Assembly: GCA_029933115.1 (NCBI GenBank)
Contig: JAOZOT010000012.1
Location: 1 to 26,592 of the forward strand
DNA length: 26,592 nt
Direction: 5' to 3'
Source of the DNA: Anaerolineae bacterium
Lineage (GTDB): Bacteria > Chloroflexota > Anaerolineae > E26-bin7
Shown here: piece after piece, positions 7,390 through 15,158 of the stretch
Position numbering within the stretch: position 1 is the first letter of the stretch
Layout: each line of letters begins with the position of its first letter
The notes under the pieces: model-generated
What the model was told of the DNA's origin: nothing
What the model saw: only the letters and a program-made list of their open reading frames with translations
Database searches by the model: none
Made by a program: the position numbers and the translations under genes

Positions 7390-8148
7390 TCAGGAGGATG
7401 CATCGCCGGTTTGCTGCTCCTCGGCTCTATATCCCTTCCCCAGATAGGCGCTTTGCACCCGCTCGTCGGCCAACAACTCTTCAGCGGTGCCTTCCAAAGC
7501 CACCTCACCCGTTTCCAGCACATAAGCTCGGTCGGCTATCCTCAGAGCCGCCCTGGCGTTCTGCTCCACCAGCAAGATGGTAGTACCGTGTTCCCGCAAC
7601 TCGGCCATCACCCTGAAGATCTCTCGCACCAGGAGGGGAGCCAAGCCCAGGGAGGGCTCATCCAGCAAGAGGAGCTTGGGCCTGGCCATCAGCCCCCGCC
7701 CAATAGCCAACATCTGCTGTTCACCACCACTCAGGGTGCCGGCCATCTGCTTTTGTCTCTCCTTCAGAATAGGGAAGAGTTGGAAGACGTACTCCATATC
7801 GGCTTCGATGTCTTCCTTCTTCTCCCTGCCGTAACGATGATAAGCCCCCAGAATCAGATTGTCCAGGGTGCTCATAGTGCCAAAGACCTGTCTGCGCTCC
7901 GGCACATGACTGATGCCCAAGCGGACGATCCGCTCTGCAGGCAGGCGAGTGATGTCCTGACCACAGAAAATGACCTGACCCTCTCTAGGGGGATGCACCC
8001 CGCAGATAGTATTCAAAAGGGTGGTCTTGCCCGCCCCATTGGCCCCGATAATGGCCACAATCTCTCCTTCGCCCACTTGCAGATGAACGTTATCCAAAGC
8101 CTGAATTTGCCCGTAAAAAGTGCTTACATTTCTGGTTTCTAACAGCAT
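7390..8148 (-). CDS. livF: Branched-chain amino acid-type ABC transporter, ATP-binding protein LivF
   Basis: The 252-residue ATPase carries Walker A GANGAGKTT near residue 34. The ABC signature LSGGEQQMLAIGRGL and Walker B KLLLLDEPSLGLAP lie near 140 to 165, and the switch histidine region is replaced by VEQNARAAL, all typical of LivF. It would energise the LivH/LivM permeases encoded upstream, with LivG as the partner ATPase. A GGAGG ribosome binding site precedes the ATG at 8148. It is separated from livG by 248 bases that hold the hicB-like gene, which is unusual because livG and livF are normally adjacent. Confidence 0.93.
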   Translation of the reverse strand: MLLETRNVSTFYGQIQALDNVHLQVGEGEIVAIIGANGAGKTTLLNTICGVHPPREGQVIFCGQDITRLPAERIVRLGISHVPERRQVFGTMSTLDNLILGAYHRYGREKKEDIEADMEYVFQLFPILKERQKQMAGTLSGGEQQMLAIGRGLMARPKLLLLDEPSLGLAPLLVREIFRVMAELREHGTTILLVEQNARAALRIADRAYVLETGEVALEGTAEELLADERVQSAYLGKGYRAEEQQTGDASS

Positions 8149-8181
8149 ATTTTTTTCCTCCGAAGGTCGGCGAATGTTACT

Positions 8182-8238
8182 TCAGAGCAGTTTCCTGAAT
8201 TCCTCGATTGTCATTCCTGCGTCTTTGATAATTCCACG
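8182..8238 (-). pseudogene. Possible HicA-like C-terminal tail, out of frame after hicB
   Basis: In the frame one base away from the end of the HicB-like ORF the minus strand reads IIKDAGMTIEEFRKLL followed by TGA at 8182-8184. This resembles the usual last helix of HicA/YcfA toxins (pattern IlkqAGls-eeFlelL). No start, double-stranded RNA-binding core or catalytic histidine of HicA is present. It could be the last piece of a deleted hicA, or the true C-terminus of the HicB-like protein after a frameshift. Confidence 0.35.
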
Positions 8239-8384
8239 ACTGTGGCCAGGTATGTCTCTATAGCATCTTTTATATTTTCAAGTGCTTCTTCTTCAGTCGT
8301 GCCCTGGGACCAACATCCCGGCAATCCAGGACACCAAACTGCATAACCTTCGTCAGTTTTCTCAAGTTTGACCCTGTACTTCAT
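8211..8384 (-). CDS. hicB: HicB-family antitoxin-like small protein, probably orphan
   Basis: A 57-residue ORF begins MKYRVKLEKTDEGYAVWCPG and continues LPGCWSQGTTEEEALENIKD, the classic UPF0150/HicB partial RNase H-like fold. HicB proteins neutralise HicA mRNA interferases, but many solitary HicB-like proteins exist. No intact hicA lies nearby. AAAGGAGGTCCTA lies just before the ATG, and the start is 12 bases after the livG stop, so it is probably translated from the liv message. The C-terminus (VELSKTQE) is short, and the next frame carries a plausible continuation, which suggests a one-base frameshift or a deletion. It is a clear break in the usual livG-livF order. Confidence 0.65.
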   Translation of the reverse strand: MKYRVKLEKTDEGYAVWCPGLPGCWSQGTTEEEALENIKDAIETYLATVVELSKTQE

Positions 8385-8396
8385 TAGGACCTCCTT

Positions 8397-9182
8397 TTAC
8401 GGGCGTAAGAAACCGACATCTTCCTCGCCCAGGTAGGCGGCGATGACACGGGGGTTGTTTTGCACTTCAGCCGGCGTGCCTTCGGCAATCTTTTCCCCAT
8501 AGTCCAGGACGATAATGCGATCAGCGAGGCCCATCACGAACTCCATGTCGTGCTCCACCAACAGTACAGTGACCCCCCCCTGACGGATTTGCTCCACCAA
8601 CCGGGCTAACTCTTCCTTCTCCGGCCTGTTCAAACCGGCCCCGGGCTCATCCAGCATGAGCACTTCGGGTTCTGTGGCCATAGCCCGCGCAATCTCCAGC
8701 ATCCGTTGTTGGCCGAAAGGCAAACTCAGAGCGTTCAACTCCGCCCGCTCGGCCAGGCCAACCATGCTCAAGTATTCCCGCGCTTTGGCAATAATCTCCT
8801 GCTCCTCAGCCCGGGCACGGGGTAAACGCAGGGCAGCAGCCAATAGGCCGTAGCTGGAGCGGTGATGGCGGCCAACCATCACGTTCTCCAGAACGGTCAT
8901 ATTGCCAAAAAGTTGCACGTTCTGGAAGGTGCGGGCGATGCCCAAAGAGGAGATGACGTGAGGCTTGAGGCCATTGAGCCTCTGGCCTTTGAAATAAATC
9001 TCACCGCCGGTCAGAGGATGCACGCCAGAGATGAGGTTGAAGAGAGTGGTCTTGCCTGCCCCGTTGGGGCCGATGATGGCCAGGATCTCCCCTCTTTCCA
9101 CCTCAAAGCTGACGTCCATGACAGCCACCACACCCCCAAACTCTTTTCGCAAATTCACAGTTTTCAGAATTGTTCCATCCAA
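8397..9182 (-). CDS. livG: Branched-chain amino acid-type ABC transporter, ATP-binding protein LivG
   Basis: The 261-residue ATPase has Walker A GPNGAGKTT near residue 38. The LivG-type signature LPFGQQRMLEIARAMA lies near 155, Walker B EVLMLDEPGAGLN near 175, and VEHDMEFVMGLADRI contains the switch histidine. The C-terminal extension (AEVQNNPRVIAAYLGE) is typical of LivG. The start appears to be TTG at 9182, preceded by GGAGGAAGAGCA; no in-frame ATG has a better site. It pairs with LivF to drive both LivHM permease pairs, since no other ATPase gene is present in the window. livM lies 38 bases upstream. Confidence 0.93.
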   Translation of the reverse strand: MDGTILKTVNLRKEFGGVVAVMDVSFEVERGEILAIIGPNGAGKTTLFNLISGVHPLTGGEIYFKGQRLNGLKPHVISSLGIARTFQNVQLFGNMTVLENVMVGRHHRSSYGLLAAALRLPRARAEEQEIIAKAREYLSMVGLAERAELNALSLPFGQQRMLEIARAMATEPEVLMLDEPGAGLNRPEKEELARLVEQIRQGGVTVLLVEHDMEFVMGLADRIIVLDYGEKIAEGTPAEVQNNPRVIAAYLGEEDVGFLRP

Positions 9183-9220
9183 TGCTCTTCCTCCATGTAC
9201 AGAGTAGTCATCAGCAGATG

Positions 9221-10279
9221 CTATGCAGTACGCCGACGAGTCCGCCGCACGGCATCCACCAGCCAGACGGTCACTCCATCGGGCATGAAAATCATGATCA
9301 GCACCAGGATGAGACCAAAAGCTATGATCTCGTGCTCACCAGAGGCGTACTTAAGAAGCTTGGGCATCACGTCCCGGATTGTGTCTTTGATGAGGATGAC
9401 GGCCGCTGCACCGAAAGGGGCGCCCCAGATGCTAGCTAAGCCACCGATAGCAGCCATCACCAGCAGGTTCACAGAAGCGGTGAAGCCGTAGCTGTGAGCA
9501 TCAGGAGCAGCAACGGTCATGTAATGAGCGTAAAAACTACCGGCCACACTGGCAAAGATGGCACTGAGGACCAGAACCTGGAGCTTGTAGCGGTCGGTAT
9601 CTATTCCCAGGGTGTTAGCCGCTACCTCGCTGCCATGAACGGAGCGCAGCGCCCGTCCCACCCGCGAGTTGACGATGTTTAGGGAAAGGAGCAAAACGAG
9701 CAGAGTGGTAGCCCAGACCAGATAGTAATATATTTCCTTGGGCCAGAAGGCAAAGCTCCCTATAGCCAGGCGAGGGACGCCGGGTATACCCGTGCCCCCG
9801 CCGGTAATGTTCCGCACAAAGTCGAGACCGAAGCCCTTGAAAATGCCGTGGACGACGATACCAAAGCCCAAAGTGGCCATGGCCAGATAGTTACCCCTCA
9901 GCCTGAGGATGGGAGCCCCGATAAAGTAGGCCACCATCGCCGTGAACACCATCCCCACCAAGATAGCTACCCAGGGCCATACCCACCAGGATTCCAGATC
10001 GGGTTGGCCCATCTGCACCGACAGCCAGGGGAAGAACTTGACCGTCAGGATAGCCGAGCTATAAGCTCCCAAGCCGTAGAAGGCGGCCTGTCCCAGAGAG
10101 ATCTGCCCGGCGTAGCCCATCAGCAGACAAAGCCCCATGGTGACAATGGAATGAATGCCGATGAGAGTCATCACGTGCACGTACTTCTTGGCCAATACGG
10201 GCACCAGCCCGACGACGACGGCGAAAATAATGACGCCAATGTAATTCCGATACCTGCCCCAACCCGTTTCTCGTATCAT
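9221..10279 (-). CDS. livM: Branched-chain amino acid-type ABC transporter permease LivM (copy 2)
   Basis: The 352-residue integral membrane protein has the conserved LivM segments YAGQISLGQAAFYGLGAYSS near the first third, PILRLRGNYLAMATLG in the middle, and VNSRVGRALRSVHGSEVAAN, the coupling helix that docks on the ATPase. About eight to ten hydrophobic helices can be seen. I chose the ATG at 10279 because GAGGGGTTGTGAG lies before it and the stop of livH is one base away. The longer ORF from TTG at 10315 overlaps livH and lacks a site. It is clearly paralogous to the LivM at 11303 (the same LRLRGNYLAMATLG and VNSRVGRALRS blocks), showing a tandem duplication of the permease pair. Confidence 0.92.
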   Translation of the reverse strand: MIRETGWGRYRNYIGVIIFAVVVGLVPVLAKKYVHVMTLIGIHSIVTMGLCLLMGYAGQISLGQAAFYGLGAYSSAILTVKFFPWLSVQMGQPDLESWWVWPWVAILVGMVFTAMVAYFIGAPILRLRGNYLAMATLGFGIVVHGIFKGFGLDFVRNITGGGTGIPGVPRLAIGSFAFWPKEIYYYLVWATTLLVLLLSLNIVNSRVGRALRSVHGSEVAANTLGIDTDRYKLQVLVLSAIFASVAGSFYAHYMTVAAPDAHSYGFTASVNLLVMAAIGGLASIWGAPFGAAAVILIKDTIRDVMPKLLKYASGEHEIIAFGLILVLIMIFMPDGVTVWLVDAVRRTRRRTA

Positions 10280-10280
10280 C

Positions 10281-11306
10281 TCACAACCCCTCACGGCCGG
10301 TTTCCCTGGCCCCAAAGATGCCGCTGGGCCGGAAGAAGAGAATCAGGAACAGAACCAGCAAGGCGATGGCATCTCCCAGTCCGGCCACAGTAAACCCTTT
10401 CCCCAGGGACCCCAGCAGCCCCATGATCAGTCCCCCTATCACCGCCCCGGGAGAACTTACCAGCCCCCCCATAATAGCCGCCACAAAGCCCCACACCGAC
10501 AAGGGCGCTCCCATATCGTAGGTAATGTAAGTAGCGGGGGCGAAAACGACGCCGCCGACGGCGCCCAGGCCGGCACTGAGAGCAAAAGAGAAGAGAGACA
10601 TGCGCTCCGGGCTGATGCCCATCAGGCGCGCGGCCGTCCTGTTGACGGCACAAGCCCGCAAAGCTTTGCCCAAAAGGGTCCGCTCAAACAGGAAGTAGAG
10701 ACCGACCAGAATCACGGCGGTGACTCCCACAATCCATAATTGCTTGTGAGTGATGGTGGCTCCAAAGATGTCGAGGGGCGGGCCCTTGGAGAAAGCCGGA
10801 AGGCTGTAGGGGTCGGTACCCCAGATCAGAAGGGCAATGCCTTTGGTGGCGAAGGCAAAGCCAATGGTGATGATAACGAGGGTGACGATAGGAGAGTGCC
10901 TGGCGGGATGGATGGTCAGCCTCTCCATCAGAGCGCCGATAAGGGTCACCGCCAGCACCGAGAGGACGGCCGCCACAAGCAGAGGAAGGTGAGCTCCTTT
11001 ATGCAACTCGATGGCAATCATTCCCCCCAGCATGACGAATTCGCCCTGAGCCAGATTGATAATGCCCGTCACATTGTGGATGACCACGAAACCCAAGGCT
11101 ACCAGGGCGTATATGCTGCCGGTGCTGAGGCCAGACAACACAAACTGCAAAATAATGCTGGGAGTGAAATTCCTGCCCTGATATATTTTGACAAAGTACC
11201 AAAGGAGAGCTATCCCTACAAGGGCGACGACGGCTGTGTTGAATATCTTTTTTGTGCGACGGGTAGATTGCATATCCTCTCCATGGATTGTCGTTGTCCG
11301 GCTCAT
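10281..11306 (-). CDS. livH: Branched-chain amino acid-type ABC transporter permease LivH (copy 2)
   Basis: The product is an integral membrane permease with the LivH landmarks SGLSTGSIYALVALGFVVIH, the GIINLAQGEFVMLGGM segment, and GKALRACAVNRTAARLMGIS, which contains the ATPase-coupling helix. The C-terminus ends in VLFLILFFRPSGIFG. Two starts are plausible. The ATG at 11306 overlaps the livM stop by four bases (coupled translation) but lacks a ribosome binding site. The ATG at 11273 (MQSTRRTKK) is preceded by GGAGAGG and makes the N-terminus about the length of the other LivH. It forms the second H-M pair with the livM at 9221. Confidence 0.92.
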   Translation of the reverse strand: MSRTTTIHGEDMQSTRRTKKIFNTAVVALVGIALLWYFVKIYQGRNFTPSIILQFVLSGLSTGSIYALVALGFVVIHNVTGIINLAQGEFVMLGGMIAIELHKGAHLPLLVAAVLSVLAVTLIGALMERLTIHPARHSPIVTLVIITIGFAFATKGIALLIWGTDPYSLPAFSKGPPLDIFGATITHKQLWIVGVTAVILVGLYFLFERTLLGKALRACAVNRTAARLMGISPERMSLFSFALSAGLGAVGGVVFAPATYITYDMGAPLSVWGFVAAIMGGLVSSPGAVIGGLIMGLLGSLGKGFTVAGLGDAIALLVLFLILFFRPSGIFGARETGREGL

Positions 11307-12376
11307 GCTCGCTTGGCGCGCCGCAGGGCCTTGGCCAGCCCGGCGGTCAATCCCTCAGGCATAAAGATCATTATGACCACCACAACGATGCCATAAACAA
11401 TCATCTCGTGCTCGCCACCAGCACCATGTAGGATAGCGTGCAACCGGGCACGCAGCACCTCGCGAACGACGTATATGAGTGCCACTCCGAAGGGAGCACC
11501 CCAGATACTAGCTATCCCTCCCACTACTGACATCACTAGCAGCTCCACAGAAGCTGCAAAGCTAAAAGGAGTGGGAGCGATAAGAGCCTGAAAGTGAGCA
11601 TAGAGGCTGCCGGCCAGGCTAGCCAAGACCGCGCTGAGAACGAGAACTTGGCTCTTGTATTTAGCAGTATCCACCCCCATGGTATTAGCCGCCACCTCGC
11701 TGCCATGGATAGAACGCAAGGCCCGCCCCACCCGTGAGTTGACGATATTGAGAGCGATGATGATAACCACCAGGGCTATAGCCCAGACCAGAAAGTAGTA
11801 TCTTTCAATGGGCCAGATTTTAAAACTGCCGATAGCTAAGCGTGGTATGCCCGCTATGCCATCATTCCCGCCGGTAAAGTCCTCACCCTCTCTGAACAGA
11901 ATGTACATTATAATGCCCAGCCCCAAGGTAGCCATAGCCAGATAGTTACCGCGCAGTCTGAGGATGGGCCTGCCGATAAGATAGGCAAAACCACCAGTGA
12001 CGCCCATCCCTACCAGTATAGCCAGCCAGGGCCACCACCAACTTCGCGACACTCCGGGCAACACGCCGTGTCTGGAGGCCAGAGTGGTCATGATAGCCGA
12101 GGTGTAGGCCCCTATGCCATAGAAAGCAGCCTGGCCCAGGGAGATTTGGCCGGCATAGCCCATCAGCAGATTGAGCCCTACCAACACGATGGTCAAGATG
12201 CCAATACGAATCAGAGTGTCAAAGGTCACCATGCCCCCGGTAAAGTCCCTGAATCTGATGCCAAAAGGCTGTGCCAACTCCACCCAGCCGATAACTCCGA
12301 CCAGGATGGCGAGAAACATAACCCCTAAGGCGTTCAGACGTTGGTTCCAATCTCTGCCTTTCTCTTTCTGTTCCAT
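11303..12376 (-). CDS. livM: Branched-chain amino acid-type ABC transporter permease LivM (copy 1)
   Basis: The 357-residue membrane protein carries the LivM blocks YAGQISLGQAAFYGIGAYTS, RPILRLRGNYLAMATLG and VNSRVGRALRSIHGSEVAAN. A GGIASIWGAPFGVAL segment and the terminal MPEGLTAGL follow. It would form the heterodimeric membrane channel with the LivH encoded just upstream (stop at 12380, 3 bases before this start). TGGAGGAAGG precedes the ATG at 12376. It is the upstream member of the duplicated H-M-H-M set. Compared with copy 2 it has a longer periplasm- or membrane-facing loop after the second helix (about residues 30 to 50). Whether it handles a different substrate cannot be told. Confidence 0.92.
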   Translation of the reverse strand: MEQKEKGRDWNQRLNALGVMFLAILVGVIGWVELAQPFGIRFRDFTGGMVTFDTLIRIGILTIVLVGLNLLMGYAGQISLGQAAFYGIGAYTSAIMTTLASRHGVLPGVSRSWWWPWLAILVGMGVTGGFAYLIGRPILRLRGNYLAMATLGLGIIMYILFREGEDFTGGNDGIAGIPRLAIGSFKIWPIERYYFLVWAIALVVIIIALNIVNSRVGRALRSIHGSEVAANTMGVDTAKYKSQVLVLSAVLASLAGSLYAHFQALIAPTPFSFAASVELLVMSVVGGIASIWGAPFGVALIYVVREVLRARLHAILHGAGGEHEMIVYGIVVVVIMIFMPEGLTAGLAKALRRAKRA

Positions 12377-12379
12377 AGC

Positions 12380-13429
12380 TTAACCTTCCTCCACAGCCCT
12401 CTCCCCGCCGCCGATGAGACCCTGAGGCCTGAAGAGAAGGATCAGTATCAAGATAACGAAGGCGACAATATCCTTGTAGCCAGCCGAGGTGACGCCCGCT
12501 CCGATGTTCTCCGCTGCACCCAGGATGAGTCCCCCCAACACGGCTCCTGGCGAACTGACCAAACCGCCCATAATAGCCGCCACAAACCCCTTCAGCCCCA
12601 GGATCAGGCCCATGTCATAGGTGGGCCTGGTGGCCGGAGCCAGGACGATGCCGCCGATGGCTCCCAGGGCAGCCGCCAGGGCAAAGGAAAGAAGTGACAT
12701 GCGGCTGGGGCTAATGCCCATCAACTGCGCCGCCCTGCGATTGACGGCACAGGCCCGCAGAGCTTTACCCATAACAGTGCGCTCGAAAAAGTAAAACAAA
12801 ACAGCCAGAACCACCGCCACCGCTCCCCAGATCCAGAAGCTCTGGGCCTTCACGATCAATCCCCCAAAACGGAAGGTGAGATCCTCCATTTCCAAAGTGG
12901 TGAAGGCAGGCACCCACTTAGCACGGGTTCCCCAGGCGAGAAGCGCCAGGGCTCGGATAGTGATGGTGGCCCCGATGGTGATGATGATCAAGGCCACGAC
13001 GGGAGAGCCCCGAGCAGGGTAGATGGTTATCCTCTCCAGAACAACTCCAATCAGGGTTGTGGCTGCCACCGCCAGGACGATGGCCAGGGCCAGTTTCAAG
13101 ACCGGGGGTAAGGAAAGATCGGAATGATAGATCGTGGCACAAAGCATGGCTCCCAGCATGACGAACTCGCCCTGGGCAAAATTGATAATGCCGGTCACGC
13201 TGTGGATGACGACAAACCCCAAAGCAATCAGAGCGTAGATGCTTCCTCCCCGGATACCATCTATGGCCAGCTGTAAGTAATGCCGGGTCTCAAAGTGCTT
13301 TTTATAGCCGAGGAACAGGACAAAGGCTATTACCCCCAGGATGACAGCCACCGTCACCCCTTTTCCCACTAATTCGCGGGACAGCTTCCACTTTGATTCG
13401 GTTTTTGCAACACCAACCCTTTGGTTCAT
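12380..13429 (-). CDS. livH: Branched-chain amino acid-type ABC transporter permease LivH (copy 1)
   Basis: The 349-residue permease contains GIRGGSIYALIALGFVVIHS, TGIINFAQGEFVMLGAM and GKALRACAVNRRAAQLMGIS, followed by ALGAIGGIVLAPATRPTYDM and the terminal LILLFRPQGLIGGGE, all conserved in LivH. I chose the ATG at 13429 (MNQRVGVAK) because AAAGGTCACCGA lies before it. A GTG five codons upstream (13444) has no ribosome binding site. It follows the LysM-type binding protein by 121 bases that contain a long hairpin, probably reducing expression of the permeases relative to the binding protein. Its paralogue is at 10281. Confidence 0.92.
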   Translation of the reverse strand: MNQRVGVAKTESKWKLSRELVGKGVTVAVILGVIAFVLFLGYKKHFETRHYLQLAIDGIRGGSIYALIALGFVVIHSVTGIINFAQGEFVMLGAMLCATIYHSDLSLPPVLKLALAIVLAVAATTLIGVVLERITIYPARGSPVVALIIITIGATITIRALALLAWGTRAKWVPAFTTLEMEDLTFRFGGLIVKAQSFWIWGAVAVVLAVLFYFFERTVMGKALRACAVNRRAAQLMGISPSRMSLLSFALAAALGAIGGIVLAPATRPTYDMGLILGLKGFVAAIMGGLVSSPGAVLGGLILGAAENIGAGVTSAGYKDIVAFVILILILLFRPQGLIGGGERAVEEG

Positions 13430-13494
13430 TCGGTGACCTTTCACTGTAGTGATGATAAGGGCAAAACGACGATCTTGTGCTGAAGGGTCTCAAT

Positions 13495-13535
13495 GGGTTC
13501 AGGGGCCAGAGGTTGCCCCCTGAGCCCCTGAACCC
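13495..13535 (-). terminator. Long hairpin with GCAA tetraloop after the LysM-binding-protein gene
   Basis: GGGTTCAGGGGC (13495-13506) pairs exactly with 13524-13535, and an inner stem CAGAGG/CCCCTG encloses TTGC on the plus strand. Read on the minus strand, as transcribed, this is a stem of about 18 bp with one bulge capped by a GCAA (GNRA) tetraloop. The one inner A-C mismatch becomes a G-U wobble. It lies 16 bases after the stop codon, has no T-run, and matches the hairpin after the other binding-protein gene. Confidence 0.65.
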
Positions 13536-13550
13536 GAGAATATCTATAGC

Positions 13551-14987
13551 TTACCACTGTTCCTTGGGGAAAGGCACCCACTTGCCGCCTTCCACCTTAA
13601 ACCAAGTAAAGGACTCGGCGGTCAGACCATAGTGATCCTCAGGGCTGAGGGTGAACACACCCGCCGTGCCAGGCCAATCCTTGATGTTGTTCTCCAGATA
13701 GTCCCGCACCGCCGCCCGCTGTTCCTCCAAAGTCAGCCCGTCCGGCAGACTCTTCAGAGCATCCAGCACCCACATCAGCCCGTCCCACCCGTGACCACCG
13801 AAGGTGCTCACCGGTTCACCGGTGTATTCGGTGTAGAGCTTCTTGTAATGCATGAAGACTGCCTTCTGCGGATGATCGCCGGGCACATCCTCGGCAATGA
13901 TCACCGCGCTGCAAGGCAGCTCTACACCTTCCGCCGCAGCACCGGCCGTGGTGATAAAGTCCTCGGTGCACACTCCATGACCGTGGATGATAGGAATGTC
14001 TGGCAGCGCATCCCGCAGGGCAATAGTCACCATTGAAGCCCCAGGCGGGATCGCACCCACGATCACCACATCGCAGCCAGAGGCCTCCACACCGGCCACC
14101 TGCGGGAACTCGGTGTCGGTGCGCTCGAAGGAGTCAGAGTAGGCTGTGGTGATACCCGCCGCCTCGATGGCTTTCGAAGAGTTCTTGAAGCAGTCCTTGC
14201 CATAGCCGGTGTTTTCATACAAGTAGCAGGCCGACTTGACTCCCAGCTTCTGCAGCCGCTCCACCTGCCACGCCGCCACATCCCCGTTGGACTGCGGTGT
14301 CTTGAACACCCAGGGCCGCATCTCGCCCGTGTCGGGATCGGTGATGATGGCCAACGAAGAGGCCATGGAGACGTAAGGCACCTCCGCTTCTTCCGCCACC
14401 TCGGCGATAGCCAGGCTGATAGGCGTCAGGCTGCCCATCACCAGGGCCACCACTTCGTCCTCGTCAATGAAGCGGCGCGCCAGACTCACGCCTACATCGG
14501 GCTTGCTCTCGGTATCCCCCATGATGATCTCCACCGGATGGAGCACGCCATCGGGACCCACTACCCCCCCGGTGCGCTCGAGCTGCTCGATTATAATCTC
14601 GGCCGTGTTGCGCTCTGGCACACCCAGGAAGGAGCCACCGCCAGTAACCGAGGGGGCAAACCCGATCTTGTATGGCGTCCCTTTGGGCGCGGCTACGAGT
14701 TCGGCAGCTTCTTCCGCGCTGGGGACCCACAGCTTCCACCCCGGCTCAATGAGGTCTGGGTTGTCAATGTAGGCGAAAGTGGCATCTTCGCCGTGCTTCT
14801 TGTTGGTGGCCAGCACAATGGCCGGATAGGCCATCGGGTCACCCAAGTACTTGTCGGCCAGCTTCGACAACCAGTCCCCCGCGCGCACAATGTACTCCTC
14901 GCCCTGTGCCGGCGGGGCAGCGCCGGCTACCGGCACCAGAATGGCCAGCACAGCAATCACCAATGCTAAACTAAACAGCCTCTTCAT
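13551..14987 (-). CDS. LysM-domain-containing Liv-type substrate-binding protein
   Basis: The 478-residue protein has a Sec signal peptide (residues 1 to about 23, ending VAGA) with no lipobox cysteine. A LysM-like module covers residues 31 to 89: EYIVRAGDWLSKLADKYLGD at the start and DPDLIEPGWKLWVPS-like sequence (NPDLIEPGWKLWVP) at the end. A periplasmic-binding-protein type 1 domain of the LIVBP/Peripla_BP_6 family spans about 105 to 478 (PYKIGFAPSVTG, VPYVSMASSLAIIT, PWVFKTPQSNGD). LysM domains bind peptidoglycan glycan strands. In a monoderm this could hold a non-lipidated binding protein at the cell surface near its permease. AAAGGAGGAAGCG precedes the ATG. The Liv-type domain is clearly paralogous to the C-terminal half of the protein at 16159-18423. 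Confidence 0.88.
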   Translation of the reverse strand: MKRLFSLALVIAVLAILVPVAGAAPPAQGEEYIVRAGDWLSKLADKYLGDPMAYPAIVLATNKKHGEDATFAYIDNPDLIEPGWKLWVPSAEEAAELVAAPKGTPYKIGFAPSVTGGGSFLGVPERNTAEIIIEQLERTGGVVGPDGVLHPVEIIMGDTESKPDVGVSLARRFIDEDEVVALVMGSLTPISLAIAEVAEEAEVPYVSMASSLAIITDPDTGEMRPWVFKTPQSNGDVAAWQVERLQKLGVKSACYLYENTGYGKDCFKNSSKAIEAAGITTAYSDSFERTDTEFPQVAGVEASGCDVVIVGAIPPGASMVTIALRDALPDIPIIHGHGVCTEDFITTAGAAAEGVELPCSAVIIAEDVPGDHPQKAVFMHYKKLYTEYTGEPVSTFGGHGWDGLMWVLDALKSLPDGLTLEEQRAAVRDYLENNIKDWPGTAGVFTLSPEDHYGLTAESFTWFKVEGGKWVPFPKEQW

Positions 14988-15158
14988 TTCGCTTCCTCCT
15001 TTTCTGATTGTAATAATTTGTGGTTACTGCGTCGGCAAAGGGTTTCCTTATCATCCAATAAGCATCCCCCCTTTCTTTTGGCTGATGGCTGATGGCGGAT
15101 AGGGAAACGGCCCGTGACTTCATAAGATGCCGGTGGCGTAGGCGCGCGCTCGACGCCA

